From positions 59,541,330 to 59,605,329 of the forward strand of contig CM058232.1 of NCBI GenBank assembly GCA_030180135.1: a stretch of 64,000 nt of DNA. The letters are read 5' to 3'. This document shows positions 31,391-43,174 of the stretch, in pieces; the first letter of the stretch is position 1; each line of letters begins with the position of its first letter. This DNA is from Orychophragmus violaceus (lineage: Eukaryota > Streptophyta > Magnoliopsida > Brassicales > Brassicaceae). Below the pieces are notes generated by a model. The model made no database searches, was not told where the DNA came from, and saw only the letters and a list, made by a program, of their open reading frames with translations. The translations under genes and the position numbers were made by a program.

Positions 31391-34300
31391 GTAGAATAAG
31401 GAAGCAAAGGCCTTCTTATATAGTAAACCAAGTCTTGTGGATGGATGACAAATGTCCCTCCTCTCTCCTCATCCTTTGCCACGAAATCATGCTGAGGTAC
31501 AAGGTAAATTCATTGTATACTCTCTTCTCTTCTTCTCTTTTTCCACATAATCATACAAGGGTGTGAAAGATTCATTTCATCTTCTCCTCCTCTCTCCATG
31601 AGCCACGACACCATGCCAAGAATAAGGGGAGATTCAGTGAATTCTAGAGCATCAAGTCTTCTCTTCTCTCCATGCCATGCCATCCTTCTCAAGGTGAGGT
31701 AAGGTTCATTGCATCTTCCCCTTATTACTTTCTCCCCAAGTTATCATGTTTTCAATGTCCATGAATCTAAAATGAATAAGTGGCACCAGGGAGGAGAAGA
31801 AACTTGTCTCTTGGGGTTTTATTCTGGCCAATTACATTGCACCAAACCGTTTCTCGAAGCTCCCTATTCCCGAACCATTCCGACGTACCGATATTGCTGT
31901 TTTCGTGTTTAATATTTTAGAAACTCTTTAGCTGCTTCTATAAATCCACCAAGCCTCATTTTCAGATTCTAGATGACCGTATATGAATTTAGAAATTTGA
32001 ATCACCTCATTTGGATACCCGTAGCTCCTGTTATGAATTTTACAAGTTTCTTCGGTTTTATCGGTTTTCATTCCCGATAGTCCGAAAAACTCATCTATGG
32101 TCCGTTTTCAACATTCTTGGTCTTCTAAATGTTTTCCTTACTTAAAAGAAGAAAATTTGGCCCGTCTTAGCTTCCGTCTCGTAATTACCAAAATGCCCCT
32201 CTACTTTGGCAAAATTACAATTTTGTCCTTGTTGGCTTTTTCTTTGCCCGTTGACCCCATTTCTGGAAACATGGTATTACATTCTTCCCCACTTACAGGA
32301 ATTCGGTCCCCGAATTCTTCGTCACTGACAGACTTCGAATCGGATCTGAACCCTGTAAGTCGCCATCTCTGAACTACTCCAACTGTTCCGATGCCCGAAC
32401 GCTGAATCGACTGAAACTGCATTCCCCAATGTTCATTGACCTCCGAAACACGATCTTGTACAAACCCCAAATTACCAACATCTTGAACTTCCTTCACTGA
32501 AAAACTTGACTCATGATCGCTTCTTGGTTCTCCATCTTTGATTGTTTTCACCGAACTCCGGATTCAACTCTGATTCCACAACCACTGATTTCGTCGGAAT
32601 GATCAATGCTGATTCTTCAAAAATTTTGCGCCAACTGATGACCGTCTTAACCAATATTCCAGGCTTCCCCACAAATGACTCGTCCTCCATTCACGATACT
32701 TGTTCCGCCTTTACTGCTTATCACTCCCCATCGACATTCTGATAATATCGATGTTCCTCCTTCCAACTAAACCGCCATACTCATGCACGCCTCGAACTTT
32801 CTTGATCACTCAACTCCATGCTTCATGGATACCAAAACTGCCTTTCCTCTGGTAACCTTGAACTGCTCCAAAACTGCCACTGATGCTCCCGAATTCCTTC
32901 GCTTATCATACACATCCGCCTGTCTTGAATCTATCTGTTATTGATACTCACATTCCCAACTGACTCGCTTGCAAGCTCGGATCAAACTGCTTCCTGAAAC
33001 ACCATCTTGTCGCTAGGGCTCCGATCAAATCGTCCACCACGTCCTACATTAACAGTCCTCAACAACACTGAAACGGTTTAACCTTTCTAACTTACTTCTC
33101 GACATCACTTCCTTATAGAGATATTGGTATTTAGTCACGTACCTACTGTCACATGTGGCTAATAACCAATATCTTATAATTCCGCTCAATATCAAATAAG
33201 CTCCCTATAAAACTACTTTATCAATTCCGTGCTTAGTTCTATCTAAGAGGTTCTCTACCTTCCACAAGTCTAACCGATAACTTATTGTTTCGTCTACACA
33301 AAACTAATGGTCTAATACATACCCAAATGTCCTAACCGATCAATCAAACGATTTCGCTACCAAAACTCAAGAACTACTTTCTAGTAACCCAACGAATCAG
33401 ACAATTCAATGCCAGAAGCCTAGCAAACAAACATAATGAAATGCTATCAACTTAGCTATCAAACATATACAGTGCTACTAAATCAACCCATGAGCAATGC
33501 AATGGTACCATCAAACGCTCTAGCAACCTAACGATCAATCAAATGCTATGATTCAAAATAAACGACTAACAACCTAGCGAGCAATCAAAGCATCAATCCA
33601 TTCAACAGTCTAACACCCTAGCAAGGCAATCAATCGCACACAATCAATCAATCAAGCAAATCGGCGATTGCACTTGTCTCTCAGGGTTCTGATGGAAACT
33701 GTCTGTTCAGACCATCATTTGTTTTCACATCGTAACTATATTGCATTCACAACCATCATATCCATGCAACATAACTACTCCGTTACTCAAAACTACAAAC
33801 TGGAATACTCCACATCCATTATGTAAATAAAACAGCTTTACTCCACATAGAGTTTTAAATACATAGGTCGGTCGGAGTCTACATACTATCGGTTTCCGAT
33901 CCATCCCAAAAGAAACACCGTTACACACAACCAAATCGTCAGAGACGATTAAAAGCCGATACACACATCAAAAATTGAGTTAGAGCCCTTACTTACCTGG
34001 TCGTAATCTAAACTCTCCAACATGAGTGGTACAACTCAGGTGGATCCTAACCGACAGGTGCGCCAGGAAGAGGGAATGGGTGTGGTGGTGGAGGAGGAGC
34101 GTCGCGGTCTCGGTCATGATGGGAAAGGAGCGCAATGTACTTCTCGCCCGCAAATGAAACAAGGCGGGAGCTGCATCGGTGGCGGCGGCTGGTCTGCTGG
34201 GACTGGCGCCTGATTGGATTGGTAAAATTGGTATCAAACGAAATGGAAACCCAAGGCACCGCATGCAAGGCAAGGAGGGTCCAATATAAGAGGAACGAGT

Positions 34301-34746
34301 CGGACCGGTGGTAATGATTGACAAACATCTGGTGAATTCGGCTGCGGCTAAGTGACCTCGAACTCCTGAGGCTTGGATAACCTGAGAAAATAGTCCATGA
34401 CTGCTGATCCGGGATAGGCCACGAACATATGAAAACTTCACATGCTGTTAGTATGGGCGTGGATTAAGTGCAGTACAAACAACGGACTCACGATCGTCCA
34501 TGCTGATGTCGCTCATATTGAAGTCGCGACCACACACACACACCAATCCTCCTAGGAAAACTCTTCTGTAAGACTGCACCAAACACGGAACTGTTAGTAC
34601 ACTCCTACAAAATCTCTAACTTACCCAATCCCCCTATTTGACGGACGCGACTCGGATTCCTAATGGTTGCACTGGCGACACATTTTAACTCGATAAACCA
34701 TTGAAAACGTTGAAAAACCGGAATTTTTGAACCCATGACGAACCAT

Positions 34747-34758
34747 GCTCTGATACCA
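34747..34758 (-). promoter_or_regulatory. LARD primer binding site (initiator Met tRNA)
   Basis: The minus strand reads TGGTATCAGAGC a few bases inside the right LTR. Confidence 0.8.
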
Positions 34759-35246
34759 CCTTTTGTAACGCCTCCTTCCCGTTTTTCCGCTGACCGACGA
34801 GCTGACCGGCCAACAATCAAACAAGAACATGACCGATCGAACCCGAGCAGTCATACGAGAAGAGTTTATCACAATACGAAAGCCAGAGACAGTCCGGTTT
34901 GAGATAAAGGCTCGAACCAAACCATCTTTGACTCTGTTTACCTCGTTTCCACAATACGAGGCTTGTCAACCCGTACCGCTTCCACGAGTTGTGTTCGGTT
35001 CGGACTAAACCGTATATCAGGGAATTATTCCATTTTTATTGCATTAAAAATATAAATCTTATTCATAACAATATACGGTCTAATACAAATCATTTAGCGG
35101 GATGCCAACGAAATCCGAAACCGAAAATAAAGTCAAAATGCGTAATCAAACCGATACCCAGTGCCAACCCGAGACTACTCCGAGTATCCTACGCGTCCGC
35201 CGAGCTACGCCAAACCTGAAAAACACAAAAGAGTCTAATGAGTAAT

Positions 35247-35251
35247 CTAAG
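35247..35251. repeat. Target site duplication CTAAG (left copy)
   Basis: CTAAG before the CRM-B 5' LTR, repeated at 42226-42230. The uninterrupted site is visible in the sister LTR near 27238-27260. Confidence 0.95.
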
Positions 35252-36103
35252 TGATGAGGTCATAGAACCAGGACAACCACAAGTACCACTTGTTAGAGCT
35301 GGACCAAGGACAAGATCAGGAACAAGAGTGCTAAGAGAAGAGTTCAACAAGGCAATGGAACATCTACTCAACTTACAACAGCCTATCTTAGGAGCTTCTA
35401 ATCAAGAACAAGCAGATTGCAACAAGAGCAAGCTATTCAACATTCAAGATGGACCAAGCATCAATCTAAGCCTGATCACTGCTCATTCAACAAGCCAAGA
35501 GAGTACCAAGGAGCTTACCATGTTTACCATTCTGCCAACGGTCTAAAACATCAACCCAAACCGTCCAAATAACAAGCTAAGGTAAGTTTTTGAATACATT
35601 GATTATGCTTGTGTTTCTAACGGCTCTTTTCTTTGTTTGTGAGTGTTCTAGCTTTCCATAAGAGTTTGTTTTCATTTTTAATGTCTTAGAGTCCCAGGTT
35701 TTGTTTTAATTACATTGTATTTTGCTTCAAAGACCCCTAGAAGGGCAAACCTGCTCGGACTATTTATAAAGTCCCAAAATCAGGCGTGTATCTTTACCCT
35801 AGATGAAATAAACGCAACGTTTTGTCCAGAGAGAATTCTGAACCTGTTGAATTCCAGTCTGAGTTCTTGAGAGATTGTGAGAAGCATTCTCTTGTTTGCC
35901 TTATCAAAGTTCCTGTCCATAGAGCTTTGTGGCGACCATCAACCCATTTCACTTCCATTCCATCCATTAGATTAAGCAGAGAGTGTTACACAACCAGCTG
36001 CTTCATCTCCATCATCAAACCATCTCGAATCCATCTTCTGTTCAAGGCTGAGAGTGTTACACAACCAGTAGCTTTGGATCAATCTCTATTCGTTCCTGTA
36101 TCA
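35252..36103 (+). repeat. CRM-B 5' LTR
   Basis: 852 bases, TGATGAGG to TGTATCA. The start contains an open frame (DEVIEPGQPQVPLVRAGPRT) that matches the pol tail at the other end of the element. A TATA-like CTATTTATAAAG lies near 35760. Confidence 0.93.
35758..35771 (+). promoter_or_regulatory. Probable TATA box of the CRM-B 5' LTR
   Basis: ACTATTTATAAAG in a non-coding part of the LTR. The matching segment is deleted from the 3' LTR. Promoter role is inferred. Confidence 0.5.
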
Positions 36104-36105
36104 TC

Positions 36106-36118
36106 TGGTATCAGAGCC
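36106..36118 (+). promoter_or_regulatory. CRM-B primer binding site (initiator Met tRNA)
   Basis: TGGTATCAGAGCC two bases after the LTR end. Confidence 0.92.
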
Positions 36119-37034
36119 GAAAGGTTCTTAGATCAGGTGTATCTACTCCTTTTCCTTTCGGTTTCCATTGCATCTAGATCATAGCTTTTGTTTCCATTGC
36201 ATACTACATCAAAAACTCATAAAATTCTTCTGTCTTTTCATCTTGCCTAGCTGTAGTTTCTGATTTGTTTTCATACTCATAAGAAAAGCCATAAAAATCC
36301 TTTTTGTTTGCACTTGCACTTAGTTCTTTCTGTTTTAAAACTTTGCATTCAAAAACCCAAAAGAAATCGTTTGTTTTGCTTTATAAAACCTAAAAACCAA
36401 AAGAAAAGCCTTCTGTTTTGTTTTCATAAACCAAAAATCAAAGAAAAATCGTTTTTGCTTCAAGTTCTTTCAAGTTTTGTTGCTTGTTCTTAGTCTGGTT
36501 TACATAAACTCCAAAAGAAAAGAGAAGAAGTTTAGTTGTTTTGATTCGATTTTACCTAAACAAAAACCCAAAAAAGTGTTTTTACCTTATTTGCTAAGTT
36601 TTTTTTTCCATATTTCTTGATTCAAAAACGTGTTAGACAAGCAGAAAAGGAAGTTTGAATCTTTCCAAAAGAGAAACCATCCGTCCAAACCTTTTTCGAA
36701 AACCCCAAAGCCCTAAATTGATTTGTGAAACTTCCTAAACCGTTTTCAAATTGATTTAAATCAAAGAAAAGAGTTTAGTGCTTTAAACAAAGTGTGGTAC
36801 AATTTAAAAACCAAAATCCTTTTGTTTAGAAAGTTATAAAGTCGGTTTTCCTAAAAACCTTCCTAATCTTCCTAAAATCGTTTTCAACCTTCCTAAAGCT
36901 TATTAAACTGAGTTTGATTCTTATTTTCATTGTCTAGAGGTTTAAAAACGTGTTTAACATTGTTAACTCTCAAAAGAGAAGCTTAGGACCTATTGATACC
37001 TTGGATTGTTACTTTAACTTTCAGGTACAGAATC
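36119..37034 (+). other. CRM-B leader
   Basis: About 900 bases of AT-rich untranslated sequence with repeated words such as CCAAAAGAAA and TTTTGTTT between the primer site and the gag ATG. Confidence 0.7.
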
Positions 37035-38888
37035 ATGGGAGAAGAAGCTAACCAAGGGCAGATCACCATGAACCAGATGTTGGATGTTATGAGGAGTATC
37101 ATTGAACGCATGACAAGTCTAGAACAAAGAGTTATACCTCCTGCACCACGCAGAGGACCAATCAGAAACCTCCAAAGAGAGCAAAGGCAGCAAGCATAAG
37201 AGGAGACTGATGAGGACATGCCTGACTTAGAGGATGATTTACATCAAGAACCAGACCCTCAGCCTAGGAGACAACATCAAAGAGGCAGGGACAGGGAGCA
37301 TAATAGAGGCCATGTCAGAAACAGGAGCAGAGATAGAGACCAAGAAGAGGATAGGAATTGGGGAAAAGATCTTAAGCTTAAGCCTCCTACCTTTGCTGGA
37401 AAGGTCAATCCAGAAGCTTACCTTGATTGGGAAAGAAGGATGGACTACATCTTTGATTACTACCAACATTCAGAAGCAAGGAAAGTGACTGTAGCTGCTG
37501 CTCAATTAACAGACAATGCACTTGCTTGGTGGGACAGAGAAGTGTCTGAAAGAAGAAGGCTTAGGCATGGGATGATCAATGATTGGGATGACATGAAGTT
37601 CCATCTCAAGAAGATATATGTTCCAGCTTATTACTACAGAGACTTGCAAAAACGTTTCAGGAAGCTCTCACTAGGAAACAAGTCTGTAGAAGAGTATTTT
37701 GAAGAGTTTGAAACACTCAAGAACCGTCTGGAGGTTCAAGATTCAGAGGAGACACTTATGGCTCAGTTCCTAGATGGTTTACAAGATAGGATTGCAAGAA
37801 AAGTAGAAAGGCAGAACTATGAGAACTTGGAAGAATTGTTGCACCATGCCATACAAGGAGAGCAACATATCAAGAGGAAGACTATTGCCACTAATAGAAG
37901 CAAGCCTAGTTGGAATCCTCAGCCATCAAAGAGTGTTGACAAAGGCAAGTCCACAGAGGTAGACAACCGATTCAAGAAGACTACTCCAAGCTCATCCAAG
38001 ACACCTCAAACAGAACAGAATAAGACCCAAAGGAGCCGAGACATAACCTGTTGCAAATGTCAAGGCAAAGGACATTATGCAAGGGATTGTCCAAACCAAA
38101 GGGTAATGGTTATAAGGGACAATGGAGAGTTTGAGTCACAAGATGAGGAAGAGGAAAAGCATACTGAATCTGAAGAAGAAGTAACTGATTATCCAGAGAC
38201 TGGAGAGATCTTAGTGACCAGGAGATCACTTAGTGCTATGTTTGAACCAGAGACAATTCAAAGGGAAAACATCTTTCATACAAGATGTAGCATTGAATCA
38301 AAGATATGTAGCTTGATCATTGATGGTGGTTCTTGTACTAATGTGGCTAGCAAGTATCTTGTTGATAAGCTAGGTTTCAAGAAGACCAAGCATCCAAGGC
38401 CATACCGACTCAAATGGCTGAATGATGAGACTGAGCTGAAGATCAATGAACAAGTCTTGGTGCAATTCAGCATAGGCAAGTACACGGATGAGGTTAAGTG
38501 TGATGTTGTGCCAATGCAAGCAGGCCATATCCTCTTAGGAAGGCCATGGCAGTTTGACAAGGAGACCATACACAATGGGCGTACCAACATCTACAGCTTC
38601 ACTCATCAGAACAAGAAGCACAACCTAGCTCCTCTCACACCACAGGAAGTTCATACCAAGCAGCTTGCAATGGACAAAGGAGCTAAGACAAGTAAGACAA
38701 GCTTATATATTTCTCCAATGAGTATTCTGAAATCTTTAGATCATAAAGAGCAGGTGCTACTCATGATCTTTAGAGAAAGCTTTTTTCAGGGATTGAAGAT
38801 CAGGAGCTACCAAAGGAGGTTCACACGCTCTTGGATCAGTACAAGGATGTTTTTCCAGAAGACATACCTTCAGGCCTTCCACCTCTAA
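37035..38888 (+). pseudogene. CRM-B Gag and protease
   Basis: Gag starts MGEEANQGQITMNQMLDVMR at 37035. A TAA at 37197-37199 interrupts it, and the same frame resumes (EETDEDMPDLED) to 38888. Capsid: LKPPTFAGKVNPEAYLDWER, NALAWWDREVSERRR, DMKFHLKKIYVPAYYYRDLQ and NKSVEEYFEEFETLKNRLE. Zinc knuckle CCKCQGKGHYARDC near 38050 (CX2CX4HX4C, intact). Then an acidic linker, VTRRSLSAMFEP, and the protease CSLIIDGGSCTNVASKYLVD (Asp near 38320) to GHILLGRPWQFDKETIHNGR. Near 38785, at a run of six T, the frame shifts out of the RT frame, so protease and RT are disconnected. Confidence 0.88.
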
Positions 38889-39886
38889 GGGGCATAGAGC
38901 ATCAGATTGATTTGGTACCAGGAGCACCTCTACCAAATAGACCAGCCTATAGAGTCAATCCTGAAGAAGCTAAGGAGTTGGAGAAACAAGTTCAGGAACT
39001 CATTTCAAAGGGGTACATCAGGGAAAGTCTTAGCCCATGTGCCGTGCCTGTTTTGTTGGTGCCTAAGAAAGATGGTACTTGGAGAATGTGTGTTGATCGC
39101 AGGGCTATAAACAACATTACAATCAAGTATAGGCATCCAATACCAAGGCAGGATGACATGCTAGATGAGCTAAGTGGAGCCACTATCTTTTCAAAGATAG
39201 ATCTTAAGCGTGGTTATCACCAAGTGAGGATGAAGGAGGGAGATAAATGGAAGACCGCATTCAAAACAAAGCATGGGCTTTATGAATGGCTTGTCATGCC
39301 ATTTGGACTTACAAATGCTCCAAGTACCTTCATGAGACTCATGAATCACGTCCTAAGGCAGTACATCTGTAAGTTTGTTGTTGTTTACTTTGATGACAAA
39401 CTGATATATAGCCATTGCTTATCTGATCATATCCAACATCTAGAACAGGTTCTAGACACACTTAGGTTAGAAGGCTTGTATGAAAACTTAAAGAAAAGTA
39501 CCTTCTGCACTGATCAATTGGTGTTTTTAGGATTTGTTGTGAGTTCACAGGGATTAAAGGTAGATGAGGAGAAGATCAAAGCCATCCAAGAGTGGCCAAC
39601 ACCATCTACAATCGGTCATGTGAGGAGTTTCCATGGGCTGGCTAGTTTTTACAGGAGATTTGTGAAGGATTTCAGCACAATAGCAGCACCATTAACCTCT
39701 GTGATCAAGAAGAACACAGCCTTTGTGTGGGGACAAGCTCAGGAAGAAGCTTTCAACAAGCTCAAACAATGCTTAACCCATGCACCTGTTTTGGTACTTC
39801 CTAACTTTGACATTCCATTTGAGATTGAATGTGATGCTTCTGGAACAAGAATAGGAGCTGTTCTAACTCAAGGAGGGAACCAGTAG
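38831..39886 (+). pseudogene. CRM-B reverse transcriptase and start of RNase H
   Basis: 351 residues from the spacer (VFPEDIPSGLPPLRGIEHQI). RT: VPVLLVPKKDGTWRMCVDRR, FSKIDLKRGYHQVRMKEGD, LYEWLVMPFGLTNAPSTFMR and catalytic YFDD (VVVYFDDKLIYS, with Lys where Ile is usual). Then VRSFHGLASFYRRFVKDF and the RNase H start EIECDASGTRIGAVL with its first Asp. A missing base near 39880 makes the TAG at 39884-39886; the next words, PVAFFSENLSG, are in another frame. Confidence 0.88.
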
Positions 39887-39889
39887 CTT

Positions 39890-41196
39890 TCTTTAGTGAA
39901 AATCTCAGTGGTGCTACACTCAATTACCCTACTTATGACAAAGAGCTTTATGCTTTGGTGAGGTCACTTGAAACTTGGCAACACTACTTACTATCTAAAG
40001 AGTTTGTGATTCATACAGACCATGAGAATTTTAAGCACCTAAGAGGACAAACTAATCTCAAGAAGAGACACGCAAGGTGGCTGGAGTTTGTGGAGACATT
40101 TCCATACATGATCAAGTATAAAAAAGGCAAAGAGAACATTGTAGCTGATGCATTGTCCAGGAGGCATACTCTTATATCTACAATGGAGGCTAAGATCATG
40201 GGATTTGAACACATCAAAGGTGTGTATGAAGGTGATCCAGACTTTCAAGAAGTCTACAAAGAAACCACCAAGGCAGCCTTTGGAGCATTCTATCAACAGG
40301 ATAGGTTCCTCTTCAAGGACCGAAGGCTATGCATCCCTCAAGGATCCATGAGAGAGCTACTGACCAAAGAAGCTCATGGAGGTGGTTTAATGGGTCATTT
40401 TGGCAGGGAAAAAACGTTGGGTGTTCTTAAGGAGCACTTCTTCTGGCTACACATGAGAAGAGATGTGGAGAGGCATTGTGCCAAATGCATCACTTGCCTA
40501 AAGGCTAAATCCAGGTTACATCCAAACGGTTTATACTTACCATTGCCTATTCCTAATGCACCTTGGGTGGATATCTCTATGGATTTTGTTTTAGGGCTAC
40601 CAAAGATCAACCACAAAGATTCTATCTTTGTAGTTGTGGACAGGTTCTCAAAGATGGCTCACTTCATTCCATGTAACAAGACCAATGATGCTGTGCAAAT
40701 AGCTGATTTGTTCTTCAAAGAAGTGGTGAGGCTACATGGGATACCAAGAACCATTGTGTCTGATCGTGATACCAATTTCCTTAGCCACTTTTGGAAGACA
40801 CATTGGAGGAAGTTGGGAACAAGACTGTTGTTTTCAACCACTTGCCATCCTCAAACTGATGGCCAAACAGAGGTAGTGAACCGCACACTCTCAACTCTAT
40901 TGAGAGCCATGGTTGGTAAGAATTTAAAGACTTGGTTATCTTGCTTACCCTACATTGAATTTGCTTATAACCATGCTACACACTCTGCTACTAATCATTC
41001 TCCTTTTGAAGTTGTCTGTGGGTTTAAACCCACTACTCCTTTAGATCTTACTGCACTGCCACAGGCTATCTATTCAAGTTCAGAAGGAGCAACCAAGGCT
41101 GAGTTTTTAAAAAGCTTCATGAGAAGGTTAAACAAAACTTGGAGAAGAAGGCTGAACGAGTCAAGCAACAAGTTGATAAGCACAGGAAGGATGTGA
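39890..41196 (+). pseudogene. CRM-B RNase H end and integrase
   Basis: From PVAFFSENLSGATLNYPTYD through KELYALVRSLETWQHYLLSK, HTDHENFKHLRG and ENIVADALSRR (RNase H) to integrase: zinc domain AHGGGLMGHFG with both His and CAKCITC with both Cys, then catalytic Asp in DISMDFVLGLP, Asp in IVSDRDTNFLSHFW and Glu in TDGQTEVVNRTL. All motifs kept. Then SPFEVVCGFKPTTPLDL. A deletion near 41115 (in TTTTTAAAAAGC) shifts the frame and it ends at 41196. Confidence 0.88.
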
Positions 41197-41747
41197 TATT
41201 CCAACCAGGAGATTGGGTGTGGCTTCACATGAGGCATGAACGTTTCCCAAACCAGAGGAAGTCCAGGCTTGCACCAAGAGGAGATGGACCATTCAAAGGG
41301 CTAGAAAGGATCAATGACAATGCCTACAAGCTGGAGCTTCCAGGTGAGTTTTAAATATCTTCTACCTTCAATGTCACTGATTTGTATCATTACAATGCAT
41401 ATGAAGAAGAAGAAGAAGTTCTGAGGACAGAACCTTTCCAAGGGGGAGGAAATGATGAGGTCATAGAACCAGGACAACCACAAGTACCACTTGTTAGAGC
41501 TGGACCAAGGACAAGATCAGGAACAAGAGTGCTAAGAGAAGCGTTCAACAAGGCAGTGGAACATCTACTCAACTTACAACAGCCTATCTTAGGAGCTTCT
41601 AATCAAGAACAAGCAGATTGCAACAAGAGCAAGATATTCAACATTCAAGATGGACCAAGCATCAATCTAAGCCTGATCACTGCTCATTCAACAAGCCAAG
41701 AGAGTACCAAGGAGCTTACCATGTTTACCATTCTGCCAACGGTCTAA
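41118..41747 (+). pseudogene. CRM-B integrase C-terminus and LTR-overlapping tail
   Basis: Continues integrase in the next frame: EKKAERVKQQVDKHRKDV, FQPGDWVWLHMRHERFPNQR and RINDNAYKLELPGEF. A TAA stands at 41352-41354. The same frame then resumes: FNVTDLYHYN, RTEPFQGGGNDEVIEPGQPQ and VPLVRAGPRTRSGTRVLREA, ending at the TAA at 41745-41747, about 290 bases inside the 3' LTR. The GGGNDE codons are the purine tract and the LTR start. A coding tail in the LTR is reported for CRM chromoviruses (established knowledge); its function here is unknown. Confidence 0.82.
41440..41452 (+). promoter_or_regulatory. CRM-B polypurine tract
   Basis: AAGGGGGAGGAAA directly before the 3' LTR; it also encodes part of the FQGGGN tail. 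Confidence 0.88.
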
Positions 41748-42225
41748 AACATCAACCCAAACCGTCCAAATAACAAGCTAAGGTAAGTTTTTGAATACAT
41801 TGATTATGCTTGTGTTTCTAACGGCTCTTTTCTTTGTTTGTGAGTGTTCTAGCTTTCCATAAGAGTCTATTTTCGTTTTTAATGTCTTAGAGTCCCAGAT
41901 TTTGTTTTAATTACATTGTATTTTACATTGTAAACGCAACCTTTTGTCCAGAAAGCATTATGAACCTGTTGAATTCCAGTCTGAGTTCTTGAGAGATTGT
42001 GAGAAGCATTCTCTTGTTTGTCTTATCAAAGTTCCTGTCCATAGAGCTTTGTGGCGACCATCAACCTATTTCACTTCCATTCCATCCATTAGATTAAGCA
42101 GAGAGTGTTACACAACCAGATGCTTCATCTCCATCATCAAACCATCTCGAATCCATCTTCTGTTCAAGGCTGAGAGTGTTACACAACCAGCAGCTTTGGA
42201 TCCATCTCTATCCGTGCATGTATCA
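41453..42225 (+). repeat. CRM-B 3' LTR, with internal deletion
   Basis: 773 bases, TGATGAGG to TGTATCA. Compared with the 5' LTR it lacks a net 79 bases between the words TGTATTTT and AAACGCAAC, a segment that in the 5' LTR (about 35725-35808) holds the TATA-like box. Confidence 0.92.
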
Positions 42226-42230
42226 CTAAG
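42226..42230. repeat. Target site duplication CTAAG (right copy)
   Basis: Exact copy of 35247-35251 followed by ATTACCCAGTGAGACGG, the continuation of the LARD LTR. Confidence 0.95.
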
Positions 42231-43030
42231 ATTACCCAGTGAGACGGCTTCCAACTACAAGCTGCTAACAATCTAATAATCCCGCCCAATCCCAAAATAA
42301 CAATCAAGTACAATAGCTGATCACTTGCTACCAAGACGTGATGAGCTCCACAACACACAAGCATTCAATTAACACACAACAACAGAAAGGTAACCAAGGG
42401 AATCGAGATCACTGCGGCACATGCTCTCGATTAAACTCGATCTATCTAACGCGGCACTATCACTAACTCCACACCATATGGGCCCACTATGCAAACTCGG
42501 TAACTTCCACGGGAACACTTAGCTACCCCACGGTAACTAAAACCTCCCACGACTCCTAGCCGAAAACACGAAGTCCTACGACTAGGACACCGTTCTCTCT
42601 CCATCGATACGCGGTGACTCGGGCTACCCCTAGATAACCAAAGCATCCATGCAGTCCGGCCCTATGATGCGACCCCGTATTCTCCGGACCACACACCTAC
42701 CGGTGTCACTCAGTAGGTTGACACCATAACCAGAATCACCACCCGAAGGCACGTGAACCGATCAGGTAACTACCCGAGGATCCAATCGGGTCGGAAGTAC
42801 CGGAACGCCATCTCTAGACTTGTGGGATCTAGCGCACCCTATAAAGTCCTAATAACAGTAATGTAAACAAGCAGACTCACTGGGACTCTATCACGCAATA
42901 CCAACAAGGTCAAATAGAAATATCATCTCAATCCCCAATCTATCCCGCAAGTCCTATCGCCAACCTCCACATCACCCGACCTTACCCAGACTTACCCGGT
43001 TCCGCACCAGAGTAAGTATCTACCAGTGCA

Positions 43031-43174
43031 GTCTACTCGGCCGAACACCGAAGTAGATAAAAATTCAAGCAATCAACAGTCTACTCAGCCAAACAGCGAA
43101 GTAGATACACAATCAAGCAATCAACAGTCTACTTGGCCCAACACCGAGTAGTTACACAATTACACAAACAATAA
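43031..43174. repeat. Three 48-bp tandem repeats (right LARD LTR)
   Basis: Units start at 43031, 43079 and 43127, matching those at 28041. The third unit has lost one base in the palindrome. Confidence 0.85.

Larger units (their letters stand above)
29051..32484. repeat. Tandem duplication of a 1.7-kb LTR/internal junction
   Basis: 29051-30784 is repeated at 30785-32484. The second copy is about 34 bases shorter because of the pyrimidine tract; downstream of it the offset is exactly 1700 bases. Each unit includes the tract, the LTR end (GTATTACA at 30581 and 32281) and the adjoining purine-tract region, so there are two LTR ends on this side. Confidence 0.85.
30582..34746 (-). other. LARD internal region, non-coding
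   Basis: About 4.2 kb, of which 30785-32281 is duplicated LTR sequence. The remainder (32282-34746) has short open frames only. 33400-33680 is rich in CAATCAAT/AATCAATC words. I see no Gag zinc knuckle, protease, RT or integrase word on either strand. Confidence 0.65.
35252..42225 (+). mobile_element. CRM-B: CRM-like Gypsy chromovirus with both LTRs
   Basis: A 6974-bp element in the right LARD LTR, with LTRs, target duplication CTAAG, primer site, purine tract and gag-pol. All catalytic motifs of protease, RT, RNase H and integrase are present in order, but the frame is broken by two stops (37197, 41352) and three frameshifts (near 38785, 39880 and 41115). LTRs differ by about twenty substitutions and one large indel, so it is older than the Copia element and non-functional as it stands. 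Confidence 0.93.

Noticed and set aside
32201..32551. Possible host gene fragment (MKTIKDGEPRSDHESS...)
   Set aside because: The frame crosses the duplicated LTR end and purine tract of the LARD and is repeated at 30501-30782; no recognisable domain.
33400..33680. CAATCAATC-rich stretch as a satellite or CRISPR-like array
   Set aside because: Irregular spacing and no conserved unit; low-complexity sequence within the LARD internal region.
35238..35546. Independent small gene starting MSNLSDEVIEPGQ
   Set aside because: It starts in LARD sequence and runs into the CRM-B 5' LTR; the coding similarity is that of the pol tail carried in the LTR copy.
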